Shown here: positions 8,664 through 16,538 of the stretch, piece after piece
Numbering within the stretch: position 1 is the first letter of the stretch
Layout: each line of letters opens with the position of its first letter
NCBI RefSeq assembly: GCF_004000805.1
Contig: NZ_BILY01000043.1
Coordinates: 1-59,473 of the forward strand
Length of the DNA stretch: 59,473 nt
Reading direction: 5' to 3'
Origin: Paenibacillus glycanilyticus NBRC 16618
Lineage (GTDB): Bacteria; Bacillota; Bacilli; Paenibacillales; Paenibacillaceae
The notes under the pieces: model-generated
The model's database searches: none
The model's input: the letters and a program-made list of their open reading frames with translations, nothing else
What the model was told of the DNA's origin: nothing
Program-made: the position numbers and the translations under genes

Positions 8664-8696
8664 AAATCCCGTTCCAGTCCGCTGGAACGGGATTTT
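8664..8696 (+). terminator. Terminator after sspP
   Basis: A 14-bp stem (aaatcccgttccag / ctggaacgggattt) with a 4-nt loop ends in TTTT. Confidence 0.85.
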
Positions 8697-8770
8697 GCTG
8701 CATTTATCTTCTAAATGTCCCGGTGTTGTTATAGAATGAAGGTATTGTTTAAAAAGGGGGACGAACGGAA

Positions 8771-9829
8771 TTGAAAACGGTACAGCGGTTGGCTTATGTT
8801 GCACTTATTGCTGTTCTACTCGTAATAGCAGGCTGCAGCTCCGGCGATGCACCGCCTAAGCAGGCTCTTCAGGATGCCATGCAAAATATGGAAAAACTAG
8901 ATAGCTACTCCGCTAAAATGTCTCTTGGCATAGATAATATCGAATTACCTGCAAGCGAGGCGCAAAACGGAATCGATATGACTTCCGTTATCACCGGTAT
9001 GATGAAGGGCGCTAAGCTGGATATTAAGATGGTCTATGCGAAGGAACCGAAGCGTACGGATATGGAGCTTAATCTTCTGTTATCGGGAACAACGATTACC
9101 ATTCCGATGATTATGACGGCTGACAAGCTGTATATGAAGCTGCCGGCTTTGCCGATGCTTCAGCTTCCGGAATCGGCTGCCGGTAAATTCGTTGAGCTGG
9201 ATTTGAAGGCGCTGGCGGAGCAGCAAGGCGCGGCCGCAACAACGCTGGATGCCGCAGCCCAGCAGCAATTGGTGCAAGAGCTTGGCGCGGTCGTACTTAA
9301 GCATTTTGACGAGAAAACCTATTTCAAGAGCGTGAAGGCCAAGGATGCCGGCATACCGGGTGATGTAAAGGCTGATCAAGTGATCCAGTTCAAGATGGAT
9401 GAGAGCAATTACAAGCAATCTGTCCAGACCATTGTCAATGAGATGGTTCCGGAGCTTCTGACGGTAATCGCTTCAAACGACTCTTATTTGCAGGCCATTC
9501 AGAAGTCCAAGGAAGATGTAGAGAAAATGAAAACGGACTGGGAAGCAGATAAGGCAGCCAAGATCGATTATCTGAACCAGAATGTGAAGGTCAATGAGCT
9601 GACTTTTACTGGAGCCATCAATAAGGATAAGATGCTGTCGTATCAGGCGGGGAAGGTTAACGTTGAACTGACGGATAAGGATACCGGCGGTACAACCAAG
9701 GTAAATGTCCATTACGACATGACATACGGCGACTTGAACGGAAGTCCGAAGTTTCTCTACGAGGTGCCGACGGACGCCGTGAAATTCGAGGATTTGATGA
9801 AGCAAATGCAGCTTCCGCTGGGACTGTAA
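8771..9829 (+). CDS. Putative lipoprotein of unknown function
   Basis: A 352-aa exported protein. A lipobox VIAGC at about residues 18-22 directs lipidation on the outer membrane face. The mature part is Lys/Gln-rich with alternating strand and helix segments, resembling the LppX/LolA-like lipoproteins common in Paenibacillus (DUF6612 type), but this is a fold-level impression only. TTG start with AAGGGGG upstream. It stands between a terminator and the DsbA-like gene, 23 bases away, and may share its transcript. Confidence 0.75.
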   Translation: MKTVQRLAYVALIAVLLVIAGCSSGDAPPKQALQDAMQNMEKLDSYSAKMSLGIDNIELPASEAQNGIDMTSVITGMMKGAKLDIKMVYAKEPKRTDMELNLLLSGTTITIPMIMTADKLYMKLPALPMLQLPESAAGKFVELDLKALAEQQGAAATTLDAAAQQQLVQELGAVVLKHFDEKTYFKSVKAKDAGIPGDVKADQVIQFKMDESNYKQSVQTIVNEMVPELLTVIASNDSYLQAIQKSKEDVEKMKTDWEADKAAKIDYLNQNVKVNELTFTGAINKDKMLSYQAGKVNVELTDKDTGGTTKVNVHYDMTYGDLNGSPKFLYEVPTDAVKFEDLMKQMQLPLGL

Positions 9830-9852
9830 TTAAACAAAGGATGGTGTTCATT

Positions 9853-10578
9853 ATGAAAATAGAAGTATGGTCCGATTTTGCTTGCCCGTTTTGTTATATC
9901 GGCAAACGCCGCTTGGAGCAGGCGCTTGGCGAATTCGAGCATGGTGATCAGGTTGAGGTGGAGTTCAGAAGCTTTGAGCTTGATCCAAACGCTCCTATCG
10001 AGATCGGTCATGATGTATACGATTATTTGTCGAACAAATACGGCATGTCCCGCCAGCAGGCGATTTCCAATAACGTTCAATTGACGCAGCAGGCAAAAGC
10101 GCTTGGCCTGGATTATCATTTCGATACGATGATTCTGACCAATACGTTCGACGCGCATCAGCTGACTCACTTTGCAGCCAAGTACGACAAGCGTGAGGAG
10201 ATGGCTGAGCGTCTGTTCAAAGCTTATTTCACCGATTCCAAGCATCTGGGACGCAAAGAAATATTGGCTGATCTAGCCGCCGAAATCGGACTTGACCGCG
10301 AGGAAGCGCTGAAGGCTCTGGAAGATGGCACTTACAAGCAGGAGGTTCGCGCAAACGAGCAGGAAGCAGGACAGCTTGGCGTGCGCGGCGTACCATTCTT
10401 CGTCATTGACCGCAAATACGCGGTTTCCGGCGCTCAGCCAAGCGAGGTATTCCTGCAGGCGGTATCGAAGGCTTGGGAGGAAAACAAGCCGCTTACCGTT
10501 ATTGGCGGAGACAGCGGGACAGACGGAGCAGATGATGCCTGCGTTGATGGGGTTTGTGCTCCTAAATCCGATAAGTAA
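9853..10578 (+). CDS. DsbA family oxidoreductase, FrnE-like
   Basis: A 241-aa thioredoxin-fold protein with CPFC at residues 11-14, an inserted helical domain, and a cis-proline loop in GVRGVPFF near residue 180. FrnE-type proteins are cytoplasmic disulfide oxidoreductases; there is no signal peptide. The ATG at 9853 begins the typical MKIEVWSDFACPFC. The ATG at 9841 overlaps the ribosome site (AAAGGATGG) and was rejected. The C-terminal tail adds two cysteines (CVDGVC) not needed for the fold. Confidence 0.9.
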   Translation: MKIEVWSDFACPFCYIGKRRLEQALGEFEHGDQVEVEFRSFELDPNAPIEIGHDVYDYLSNKYGMSRQQAISNNVQLTQQAKALGLDYHFDTMILTNTFDAHQLTHFAAKYDKREEMAERLFKAYFTDSKHLGRKEILADLAAEIGLDREEALKALEDGTYKQEVRANEQEAGQLGVRGVPFFVIDRKYAVSGAQPSEVFLQAVSKAWEENKPLTVIGGDSGTDGADDACVDGVCAPKSDK

Positions 10579-10620
10579 CGGAATCAGGCTTGTCTAATTG
10601 CAGCAGGAGGTCACTTCGCT

Positions 10621-11046
10621 TTGAAGAAACTACTCGCCATTTTATTTGTGGCTATTCTGATCTATGTCGTACCTCGTCTAGACGATTGGCAGGAACATCC
10701 AGGAACGGAGCCTGCTTCATCAAGCAGCTATACCTTGGAGTTCCCGGCTGACCGATATCCGGAGACGGCAAAGCATATCCGCGAAGCCATGGCTTCGGGA
10801 GAGTCCAAGATCTGTACGATTGACCGGGAGAATGCCGAGGAGAACCGCAAGGAATCGCTGAAGGATATTCCGACCAAAAAGGGCTATGACCGCGATGAAT
10901 GGCCGATGGCCATGTGCAAGGAAGGCGGAGACGGAGCGGATATTGCTTATATCGCTCCCTCCGACAATCGCGGAGCGGGTGCTTGGGTAAGCAACCAGCT
11001 GGATACGTTCCCGGACGGGACCCGGGTGGAATTTATAGTGAAGTAA
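10621..11046 (+). CDS. NucB-like extracellular deoxyribonuclease
   Basis: A 141-aa protein with an N-terminal signal/anchor segment (residues 1-20) and the NucA/NucB core motif YDRDEWPMAMC, followed by GGDGADIAYI and a DNRGAG...W segment. In B. subtilis NucB is a secreted sporulation-specific DNase and NucA acts in competence; the short leader here fits either. TTG start with AGGAGG 9 bases upstream. A hairpin after the stop separates it from the next gene. Confidence 0.88.
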   Translation: MKKLLAILFVAILIYVVPRLDDWQEHPGTEPASSSSYTLEFPADRYPETAKHIREAMASGESKICTIDRENAEENRKESLKDIPTKKGYDRDEWPMAMCKEGGDGADIAYIAPSDNRGAGAWVSNQLDTFPDGTRVEFIVK

Positions 11047-11049
11047 GCA

Positions 11050-11091
11050 TAGGCCTTTGCAAGCGCGTCCGACCGCGTCTGCAAAGGCCTA
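11050..11091 (+). terminator. Hairpin after the nuclease gene
   Basis: A perfect 12-base inverted repeat (taggcctttgca / tgcaaaggccta) with an 18-nt loop. Only ATTTC follows, so termination may be partial. Confidence 0.6.
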
Positions 11092-11101
11092 TTTCATCAG
11101 A

Positions 11102-11266
11102 ATGATAATCAGGCTGTTGTCCGACGATAATGGGATAGGTGCGCATATAATAACGGTATCGGCGCAATACCGCGAACCTACTTCACTTAAAATTGAAAAG
11201 CTGTTAGAGATGGCACGACATGAGCCTGAATGCCATGTCATGACCATTTTCACAACATTAATATAG
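11102..11266 (+). CDS. Doubtful 54-codon open frame
   Basis: An open frame from ATG 11102 to TAA 11264-11266 would encode a 54-aa protein containing DDNGIGAHIITVSAQYREP. Its composition is plausible for a protein, but no ribosome site precedes it and no homolog is recognised. It could be the decayed end of a longer gene. It fills the gap between the nuclease and glycosyltransferase genes. Confidence 0.25.
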   Translation: MIIRLLSDDNGIGAHIITVSAQYREPTSLKIEKLLEMARHEPECHVMTIFTTLI

Positions 11267-11281
11267 GAGGTTGCTAAAGCA

Positions 11282-12049
11282 ATGAGCGCTGCAGACGCAA
11301 GAGGCGTCACGATCATTACATCTACCATGCGCCCCCAGCTTATCAATCAATTGTTCCAGAACTATGCCCGGCAGGATTGGGAGAACAAAGAGCTTATCAT
11401 TATTGTCAATAAAGATAGGGCTGGGCTCCAGCAATATCAGAATAAGGCTAAATCTTTCCCGAATGTGCGGGTATACCGGATGCCGGAGAGCTCAAATCTT
11501 GGTGCATGTCTCAATTACGCGGCTTCGCTGGCGAAGTACGACTATATCGCCAAATTCGACGACGATGATTATTATGGACCCAATTATATCTCTGAGGCTA
11601 TGGTGATGTTCCAGATAAGTAAAGCGGATATTGTCGGAAAGCTGGACATCTATTATTTTTTCCCGCATCGTTCAACCTTAATGCTGCGAAGAAGGGGGGC
11701 ATCCTGGTACTCCCCGGTAAGCAAGGTTGCCGGGGCGACCATTATGTTCCATAAGGGGGTGCTTGAGAAGGTGTCCTTTAACACCAAAGTCCGCCAAGGC
11801 TCGGACGCGCGGTTTATTAAGGGAGCGTTGAACAGTAAGTTCCGTGTTTACACGACATCGCCTTATAACTTTGCGGCCTTGCGAAGAGCGGACCGCACCT
11901 CTCACACGTGGAGAATTACGGATAATAATTTGCTTGGTTCTAAGGGAGCGGTCATAATCAGAACCAACAGATACCGAAAGCGCGTAAACCGCAGCCTGCA
12001 GCAGCTGCATGAAATGGGGCTGCATAGGCCGAATTCCAACGCTCAATAA
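11282..12049 (+). CDS. Family 2 glycosyltransferase
   Basis: A 255-aa protein with the GT-A nucleotide-sugar fold: an N-terminal VTIITSTMRP strand, a SNLGACLNYA segment, and the metal-binding acidic motif KFDDDDYYGP at about residues 95-104. There are no membrane helices, so it is cytoplasmic or peripheral. ATAGGAGG lies 10 bases before the ATG. It has no sugar-pathway neighbours, so donor and acceptor cannot be named; transfer to a spore or cell-surface polymer is only a guess. Confidence 0.85.
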   Translation: MSAADARGVTIITSTMRPQLINQLFQNYARQDWENKELIIIVNKDRAGLQQYQNKAKSFPNVRVYRMPESSNLGACLNYAASLAKYDYIAKFDDDDYYGPNYISEAMVMFQISKADIVGKLDIYYFFPHRSTLMLRRRGASWYSPVSKVAGATIMFHKGVLEKVSFNTKVRQGSDARFIKGALNSKFRVYTTSPYNFAALRRADRTSHTWRITDNNLLGSKGAVIIRTNRYRKRVNRSLQQLHEMGLHRPNSNAQ

Positions 12050-12060
12050 GGGCGATGGAC

Positions 12061-12090
12061 AGCTAAGCTTCTCGGATGAGAGGCTTAGCT
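12061..12090 (+). terminator. Hairpin after the glycosyltransferase gene
   Basis: A 13-bp stem (agctaagcttctc / gagaggcttagct, one G-T pair) with a GGAT loop. The following tgccctt is a weak T tract. Confidence 0.6.
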
Positions 12091-12126
12091 TGCCCTTGTC
12101 TATGGATGTTTGCTACCATAAGGGCA
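12082..12126 (+). promoter_or_regulatory. Second inverted repeat before metN
   Basis: gccctt(gtc)tatgg pairs with ccata-agggc across a 10-nt loop. It partly overlaps the preceding hairpin, so the two could be mutually exclusive in the RNA. It does not resemble a SAM riboswitch. Confidence 0.35.
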
Positions 12127-12152
12127 AGTTCACGAGATAAGTAGGAGAAACG

Positions 12153-12935
12153 ATGATCACGTTTAAAGAAGTCAGCAAACGATACAAAGCCGGCAGGCAG
12201 TGGGTGGAAGCGGTCAAGCCTACCTCTTTACATATAGAAAAAGGGCAGATTCAAGGGATAATCGGTTTCAGCGGAGCGGGCAAATCGACCTTGCTTCGTA
12301 TGGCCAATCTGCTCGAGACGCCAACTACCGGAGAGGTTTATATAGATGGACAAGAGCTTACGGGGCTGAGCGCAGGAGAATTGCGGGAAGCGAGACGATC
12401 GATCGGAATGATTTTTCAGCATTATAACTTGCTAAGCAACGAGACTTGCGCGGCCAATGTGGAATTCGTGCTGAGAGCGGCAGGACTGCCTTATAGAGAG
12501 CGGAAGAGAAGAGTGGAAGAGTGCCTTGAGATCGTTGGGCTGGCGGATAAAGCGAAGCAGTATCCGGCGCAGCTGAGCGGCGGACAGAAGCAGCGGGTGG
12601 CGATCGCCAGGGCTCTTGCGAACGATCCTAAGGTGCTGCTGTGCGATGAGCCGACTTCGGCGCTTGATCCGGTTACAACCCTGTCGATTCTGGAATTTCT
12701 GGAGAAAATCAACCGTGAGTTCCAGGTGACGATCATGCTGGTGACGCATGAGATTCAGGTGGCTAAGCGGTTATGCAATAACATTGCCGTTATGGAGAAC
12801 GGGCAGATCACCGAGCAGCTCGATAGGAATCTTCCCGGTGTTAAGCCGGTAACGCCGCTAGGGCAGTTTTTGTTCGACACCGCCGATGGTTCTTCCTCTT
12901 CCGTGTGGTACAGAGGGGAGGATTACCGTGGATAG
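12153..12935 (+). CDS. metN: Methionine-type ABC transporter ATPase, short form
   Basis: Powers import of methionine or a related compound. Walker A GFSGAGKST, signature LSGGQKQRV, Walker B VLLCDEPTSALDP and the H-loop THEI are intact. At 260 aa it is about 80 residues shorter than standard MetN and lacks the C-terminal NIL domain that senses methionine in transporters such as E. coli MetN. Its stop overlaps the metI start by 8 bases. No MetQ binding-protein gene is nearby, so substrate is inferred from MetI similarity only. Confidence 0.85.
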   Translation: MITFKEVSKRYKAGRQWVEAVKPTSLHIEKGQIQGIIGFSGAGKSTLLRMANLLETPTTGEVYIDGQELTGLSAGELREARRSIGMIFQHYNLLSNETCAANVEFVLRAAGLPYRERKRRVEECLEIVGLADKAKQYPAQLSGGQKQRVAIARALANDPKVLLCDEPTSALDPVTTLSILEFLEKINREFQVTIMLVTHEIQVAKRLCNNIAVMENGQITEQLDRNLPGVKPVTPLGQFLFDTADGSSSSVWYRGEDYRG

Positions 12936-13590
12936 TGTTCTGGCATTAAAATCAGAGATGATAAAAGCGATCGAGCAGACTCTCACAATGGTCTCCATCT
13001 CGGTCTCGGCAGCAGTCATTATCGGCTTGCCAATCGGCATACTCCTGTTCCTCACGGCACCTGGCCATCTAAGGGCTAACCGCCCGTTATACGGCGTTGT
13101 TAGCTACGCGGTGAATCTGGTTCGTTCTTTTCCGTTCCTTATCCTGCTCGTAGCTTTAATTCCATTCTCCCGAATGATTGTAGGAACCGCGATTGGCCCC
13201 CTTGCAGCTTCCGTATCGTTGTCAGTGGCGGCTATTCCGTTCTATGCGCGGCTGGTGGAGCAAAGCCTGCGGGAAGTGCCTAATGGGGTTATAGAGGCTG
13301 CGGTAGCCTCGGGAGCGCCGATGAAGCATATCATATGGGGGGTACTGTTGTCCGAAGCCCGCCCGGGACTGGTATCCGGCCTTACGGTAACGATTATTAG
13401 CTTTATCTCGTATTCCGCGGCGGCAGGTACCGTCGGGGGCGGAGGGATCGGCGATTTAGCCATCCGTTACGGCTATCAGCGGTTTGATACCGAAGTAATG
13501 GCGGCGTGCATCGTGATTCTGGTTGTTCTCGTGCAGCTTGTCCAATGGACAGGCAGCTTCGCTGCCTCCCGGCTGGATAAACGTAAATAA
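12928..13590 (+). CDS. metI: Methionine-type ABC transporter permease
   Basis: A 220-aa membrane protein with five predicted helices and the permease EAA loop (EAAVASGAPMKHIIWGVLL), which contacts the ATPase. The sequence SYAVNLVRSFPFLILL is typical of MetI. I chose the GTG at 12928 because AGAGGGGAGG lies 6 bases upstream; an upstream in-frame ATG at 12886 sits within metN. Translation is probably coupled to metN. Its stop codon abuts that of the converging DinB-like gene with no spacer. Confidence 0.88.
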   Translation: MDSVLALKSEMIKAIEQTLTMVSISVSAAVIIGLPIGILLFLTAPGHLRANRPLYGVVSYAVNLVRSFPFLILLVALIPFSRMIVGTAIGPLAASVSLSVAAIPFYARLVEQSLREVPNGVIEAAVASGAPMKHIIWGVLLSEARPGLVSGLTVTIISFISYSAAAGTVGGGGIGDLAIRYGYQRFDTEVMAACIVILVVLVQLVQWTGSFAASRLDKRK

Positions 13591-14109
13591 TTAACTGTTC
13601 AAGTAACGCTCTTGGATAATCGTGAGATGATTCCGTTCATGCCCGTAGATAATGCAAGCTAGCGCGCGGGCGCTAAGCGGTAACTGATTCGAAATGCCAA
13701 GCCGGGTGAATGCTTCTTTAGGCAACTGCTTCAGCAGAACGATCGTCGCTTGGCGAACGGCGTTATAGTTCTCGAGCAAGTCGGAAACAGAGAGACCTTC
13801 GAACGGATTGCCCTCCATATAAGCGTCCTGATCAAAGCCGGGAAGCGGGGTGGAGTCGCCTCTTGCGATGCGAAGCAGACGGTAGCTCATAATACGTTCG
13901 GTGTCCGTGACATGACCCAAAACCTCTTTCAGCGACCACTTTCCCTCCGCATAACGATACTCCGCTTTCTCGTTGGATAACCCGGAGTAAATACGGTTCG
14001 TTTCCGCTTGCTGCTCAGCTAATAATGCAATCAAATCTCCTTCCGGGACAAGGTTGATATATCCGGTTACAAATCCTTGATATTCGCCTTCTTGCGGACG
14101 TTCGAGCAT
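13591..14109 (-). CDS. DinB/YfiT family protein
   Basis: A 172-aa four-helix protein. The three metal-ligand histidines of the DinB superfamily are recognisable: HVTDTER in helix 2 and the C-terminal HERNH. Members are thiol- or metal-dependent enzymes, often bacillithiol transferases; the exact reaction is unknown here. The ATG at 14109 has AAGGAGG 8 bases upstream; a GTG at 14118 overlaps that site. Confidence 0.88.
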   Translation of the reverse strand: MLERPQEGEYQGFVTGYINLVPEGDLIALLAEQQAETNRIYSGLSNEKAEYRYAEGKWSLKEVLGHVTDTERIMSYRLLRIARGDSTPLPGFDQDAYMEGNPFEGLSVSDLLENYNAVRQATIVLLKQLPKEAFTRLGISNQLPLSARALACIIYGHERNHLTIIQERYLNS

Positions 14110-14164
14110 GAATGGCACCTCCTTAGAATTAATTGGAGTATACCTCCTGCGGTGGTTGTTTTCA

Positions 14165-14199
14165 ATAGAAAAGAGGAGCCCTTTTACAGGCCCCTCTTT
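14165..14199 (-). terminator. Minus-strand terminator
   Basis: Read on the minus strand, aaagaggggcc pairs with gggctcctcttt across tgtaaaa, followed by TTTTCT. The transcript it ends must come from 14200 upward, which contains no minus-strand gene for 285 bases. Confidence 0.75.
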
Positions 14200-14480
14200 C
14201 GACGGTGTGTTGTTTGAATGAGACTTTACATATCACACTTCACGTATTGATCACTCGGGCGCGTCTTACTCACGAACCGTTAGGGCGGAACGTGTTAAGC
14301 TCGCGGTTGGATGTACTCTGCGGCACAACCCCTCGCTTCCATCGTTATAAGTGGCTAGTTAAGATCCCTCAGCAGTTCTTGCACTATAAAGTCCAATGGA
14401 ACCACACCTCACTTACACCGTCACAAGTATTATGGTCCGGCTTCACCTTTGTTATGCACGATTCGTAAAGAAATTGTAAA
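14165..14480 (-). ncRNA. Candidate structured noncoding RNA, or long structured 3' UTR
   Basis: This 316-base stretch has no credible coding frame but shows nested pairing when read on the minus strand. One hairpin is ttccat...atggaa (about 14337-14402), extended by ttatagtg / cacttataa. A second has stem blocks CTTA/TAAG, CACG/CGTG and CCG/CGG around a CCCTAA loop with symmetric internal loops (about 14266-14300). The terminator at 14165-14199 closes it. No strong promoter was found, so it may start at its own weak promoter or be the 3' UTR of the zinc-ribbon gene at 14484. It did not match my memory of 6S, tmRNA, RNase P RNA or T-boxes. Confidence 0.4.
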
Positions 14481-14483
14481 TCG

Positions 14484-14750
14484 CTAATCCGAATCCCTTA
14501 ATGCCAATCCGCAATTGGCGCATACCTTATCTGACTGATGGACGAGGTGTCCGCAGCCCGGGCAATTCTCGTGGTCTTCATCGTTTGCTGTTTGTGGAGG
14601 TTCGGGGCTTTTGCCGACCAGATGATCCCGGATTTCCTGAATGTTTCTTGCCATTGTTGAATTGTCGATGGCGCTTTGGATAACTTCATGCAGAATCCAG
14701 TAAGCTATAAGTCCGGCTAGAAAAACACCAAGAATGACGATTACAATCAT
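14484..14750 (-). CDS. Membrane-anchored zinc-ribbon protein
   Basis: An 88-aa protein with one N-terminal membrane helix (residues 2-20, VIVILGVFLAGLIAYWIL), a linker helix, and a C-terminal zinc ribbon CPGC...CANC near residues 63-81. The ribbon should face the cytoplasm. Function unknown. ATG at 14750 with GGAGG 7 bases upstream. The nearest minus-strand terminator is 285 bases downstream. Confidence 0.8.
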   Translation of the reverse strand: MIVIVILGVFLAGLIAYWILHEVIQSAIDNSTMARNIQEIRDHLVGKSPEPPQTANDEDHENCPGCGHLVHQSDKVCANCGLALRDSD

Positions 14751-14819
14751 GATGAACCTCCATGGCAGAATGAATTTGGATGAAATTTACAATCAGTATA
14801 CCATGGAGAAGAGGAAGGG

Positions 14820-15029
14820 TTAATCCGGAACTTCGATATAATCCGATACCGTGCTTTTCAGCAGATCGATAAGCTCCTCGTCCATAAAGCCGTATTCATC
14901 GGGAATCCCGAGACAAATAACCTGCTTGCCGATTAATTCGGAGGAGAATCTGGCCTGCAGTCTTCTCAGATGCTTTCTCTCCATCACAAAAATAAGATCA
15001 GCCCAGCCGACATGCCTTGGCGGTTTTTA
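14820..15029 (-). pseudogene. 5'-truncated tyrosine phosphatase-like gene
   Basis: The minus-strand frame ending with TAA at 14820-14822 reads GWADLIFVMERKHLRRLQ...VICLGIPDEYGFMDEELIDLL, the C-terminal half of small low-molecular-weight tyrosine-phosphatase-like proteins (about 105 aa when whole). Only about 65 codons remain. The catalytic Cys loop at the N-terminus is missing, and a stop lies in frame at 15027-15029 beside an A5 run, consistent with a frameshift plus 5' loss. It is therefore a relic. Confidence 0.7.
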
Positions 15030-15140
15030 CTGCGAAATCCAGCTTTGACAACGGAGAATGCGGACGATTTGACGCGCGGCTATGGAGAGATCTATACTCT
15101 ACTCGTATGTTACAGGATCAATTGAAACGGAGGCAGCGCT

Positions 15141-15866
15141 ATGCGGATTGCAGATGGTATTGAGATGTTGGAGCTTGAATTGGGGCCGATGACAATCTGT
15201 CCGACGGTCTTGTTCGACAAGGATGAATGGGTGCTGGTCGACACGGGCATGCCGGGTTCGGACTCAACAATTATAGAGCTTGCCAAGCAGGCGGGCATTG
15301 GTGAACGGAAATTGAATACGATTCTTCTGACTCATCAGGATCTCGATCACATAGGAGGGCTTCCGGGCTTCAAAGCGGACAATCCGGAGCTTGTTATCTA
15401 CGCGCATGAGGGTGACCGTGCCGTTATCGATGGCAAGAAGCCAATGCTTAAGGCATCGCCCGAAAGAATAGCTACTTTGCTCGGGGCGCTGCCGGAGGCA
15501 GCCCGCAGCCAGTTCGAGGCGACTTTCATTCACCCTACAGGCGCAAACGTAAATCGGACATTGGCAGACGGAGAAAATCTGCCGTTCGGTGGCGGGATTA
15601 CGGTTATTCATACGCCGGGCCATACGCCGGGCCATGTGAGTCTCTACCATCAGCCAAGCAAGACGTTAATTGCGGGCGATGCGATGGTAGTGGATAATGG
15701 AGAGCTTAAAGGCCCTAGGGAGGCTGTAACGCCCGACATGGCAACGGCGCTTCAGTCGCTGAAGAAGCTTAAGGATTTCGATATTGAAACCGTAATCTGT
15801 TATCATGGCGGAGTGATCAAAGGCGATGTGCAAAGCCGTATCGCTGCGATAACGGAAGGCATATAA
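15141..15866 (+). CDS. Metallo-beta-lactamase fold hydrolase
   Basis: A 241-aa cytoplasmic enzyme with the metal motif THQDLDHIGG (a THxHxDH variant with Gln in place of the first inner His), a downstream HTPGHTPGH, an AGDAM aspartate and a C-terminal YHGG histidine. This set is typical of the glyoxalase II/YflN-like group. The substrate is unknown; Gln for His at the first metal site may weaken zinc binding. ATG follows ACGGAGG. A strong hairpin ends the transcript. Confidence 0.88.
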   Translation: MRIADGIEMLELELGPMTICPTVLFDKDEWVLVDTGMPGSDSTIIELAKQAGIGERKLNTILLTHQDLDHIGGLPGFKADNPELVIYAHEGDRAVIDGKKPMLKASPERIATLLGALPEAARSQFEATFIHPTGANVNRTLADGENLPFGGGITVIHTPGHTPGHVSLYHQPSKTLIAGDAMVVDNGELKGPREAVTPDMATALQSLKKLKDFDIETVICYHGGVIKGDVQSRIAAITEGI

Positions 15867-15879
15867 AAGGTAGCTCAAT

Positions 15880-15920
15880 GATAAACGCGCAAATTCCTTA
15901 GGGCAATTTGCGCGTTTATC
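15880..15920 (+). terminator. Terminator after the metallo-hydrolase gene
   Basis: Perfect 16-base inverted repeat (gataaacgcgcaaatt / aatttgcgcgtttatc) with a 9-nt loop, then TTATTT. Confidence 0.8.
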
Positions 15921-15983
15921 TTATTTATGGCCGCTTAAAATAAAAAAAACCGCACAAGGTGCGGTTCGGAAATGTGATAAATA

Positions 15984-16061
15984 TGGCGCGCCACGGCGGG
16001 ATTCGAACCCGCGACGCACAGTTTAGGAAACTGTCGCTCTATCCTGCTGAGCTACGGGCGC
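15984..16061 (-). tRNA. tRNA-Arg(CCU), with a bulge in the acceptor stem
   Basis: Minus strand. The D arm (GCTC/GAGC), anticodon arm (ACAGT TTCCTAA ACTGT, anticodon CCT) and T arm (GCGGG TTCGAAT CCCGC) are perfect, and CCA is encoded. The 5' acceptor strand GCGCCCG should pair with CGGGCGC, but the 3' strand reads CGTGGCGC. One extra T (plus-strand A at 15993) must bulge out. It decodes AGG if functional. Confidence 0.88.
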
Positions 16062-16344
16062 GCAGTATGGTTTATTTTAGCACGGGTGGCTTGGAACTTG
16101 CAACGTCCCTGTTTTATCTCTAATATGTAACATTTCTTATCAACAAATATATGAACGAGTATGAAACATCTAGACGACTCCCACAAAAGATGGTAATTTA
16201 GTACTGTTGGTCCAATTCGTGTCGAATCGTGCCTGAAAATTGTGTTTTCTTGTCGACAGGTTTTTACAAACAGTAAAATGAAGAAAGCGTATAATAATTT
16301 TATACCTACATCAATGAATATAAGGAGCGTGCCCCAAAGCGATT
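16062..16344. other. Intergenic stretch between tRNA-Arg and the Spo0E-like gene
   Basis: AT-rich, with no credible gene. A good -10 (TATAAT, 16290-16295) lies 50 bases before the Spo0E-like start, but no matching -35 is clear. TTATCAACA near 16138 is a one-mismatch DnaA box. Nothing else stands out. Confidence 0.5.
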
Positions 16345-16536
16345 ATGGACAAAACAGATCTGCTTATACAATTGCAATCGCTGCGGCTGAAGCTTCATGA
16401 AGTAGCGGAGGCACGCGGTAGCCTGACCGACCCCGATGTCCTTGCGATCAGCGAAGAAGCTGATCAATTGATTGTTGCCCTGCAATATATCCAGCGTAAC
16501 GAAGTGGCTTGTTCTTCCGCGCGCAGAAGCGAGTAG
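16345..16536 (+). CDS. Spo0E-like aspartyl-phosphate phosphatase
   Basis: A 63-aa protein with the two-helix Spo0E layout: LRLKLHEVAEARGSLTDPDVLAIS, then the active motif SEEADQLI, a variant of the usual SQELDxLI that keeps the Ser and Asp. Family members remove phosphate from Spo0A-P and so oppose sporulation. The ATG at 16345 is 17 bases from the nearest AAGGAG (16322-16327), a poor spacing that predicts weak translation. It lies on the same strand and 690 bases upstream of a sporulation-type kinase, with tadA between them on the other strand. Confidence 0.82.
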   Translation: MDKTDLLIQLQSLRLKLHEVAEARGSLTDPDVLAISEEADQLIVALQYIQRNEVACSSARRSE

Positions 16537-16538
16537 CG

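Noticed and set aside
12050..12152. SAM riboswitch before metN
   Set aside because: Only 100 bases with two plain hairpins; none of the S-box conserved blocks are present.
14205..14468. 87-codon plus-strand frame in the minus-strand RNA candidate
   Set aside because: No ribosome site, odd composition and no domain; the strand with terminator and pairing is the other one.
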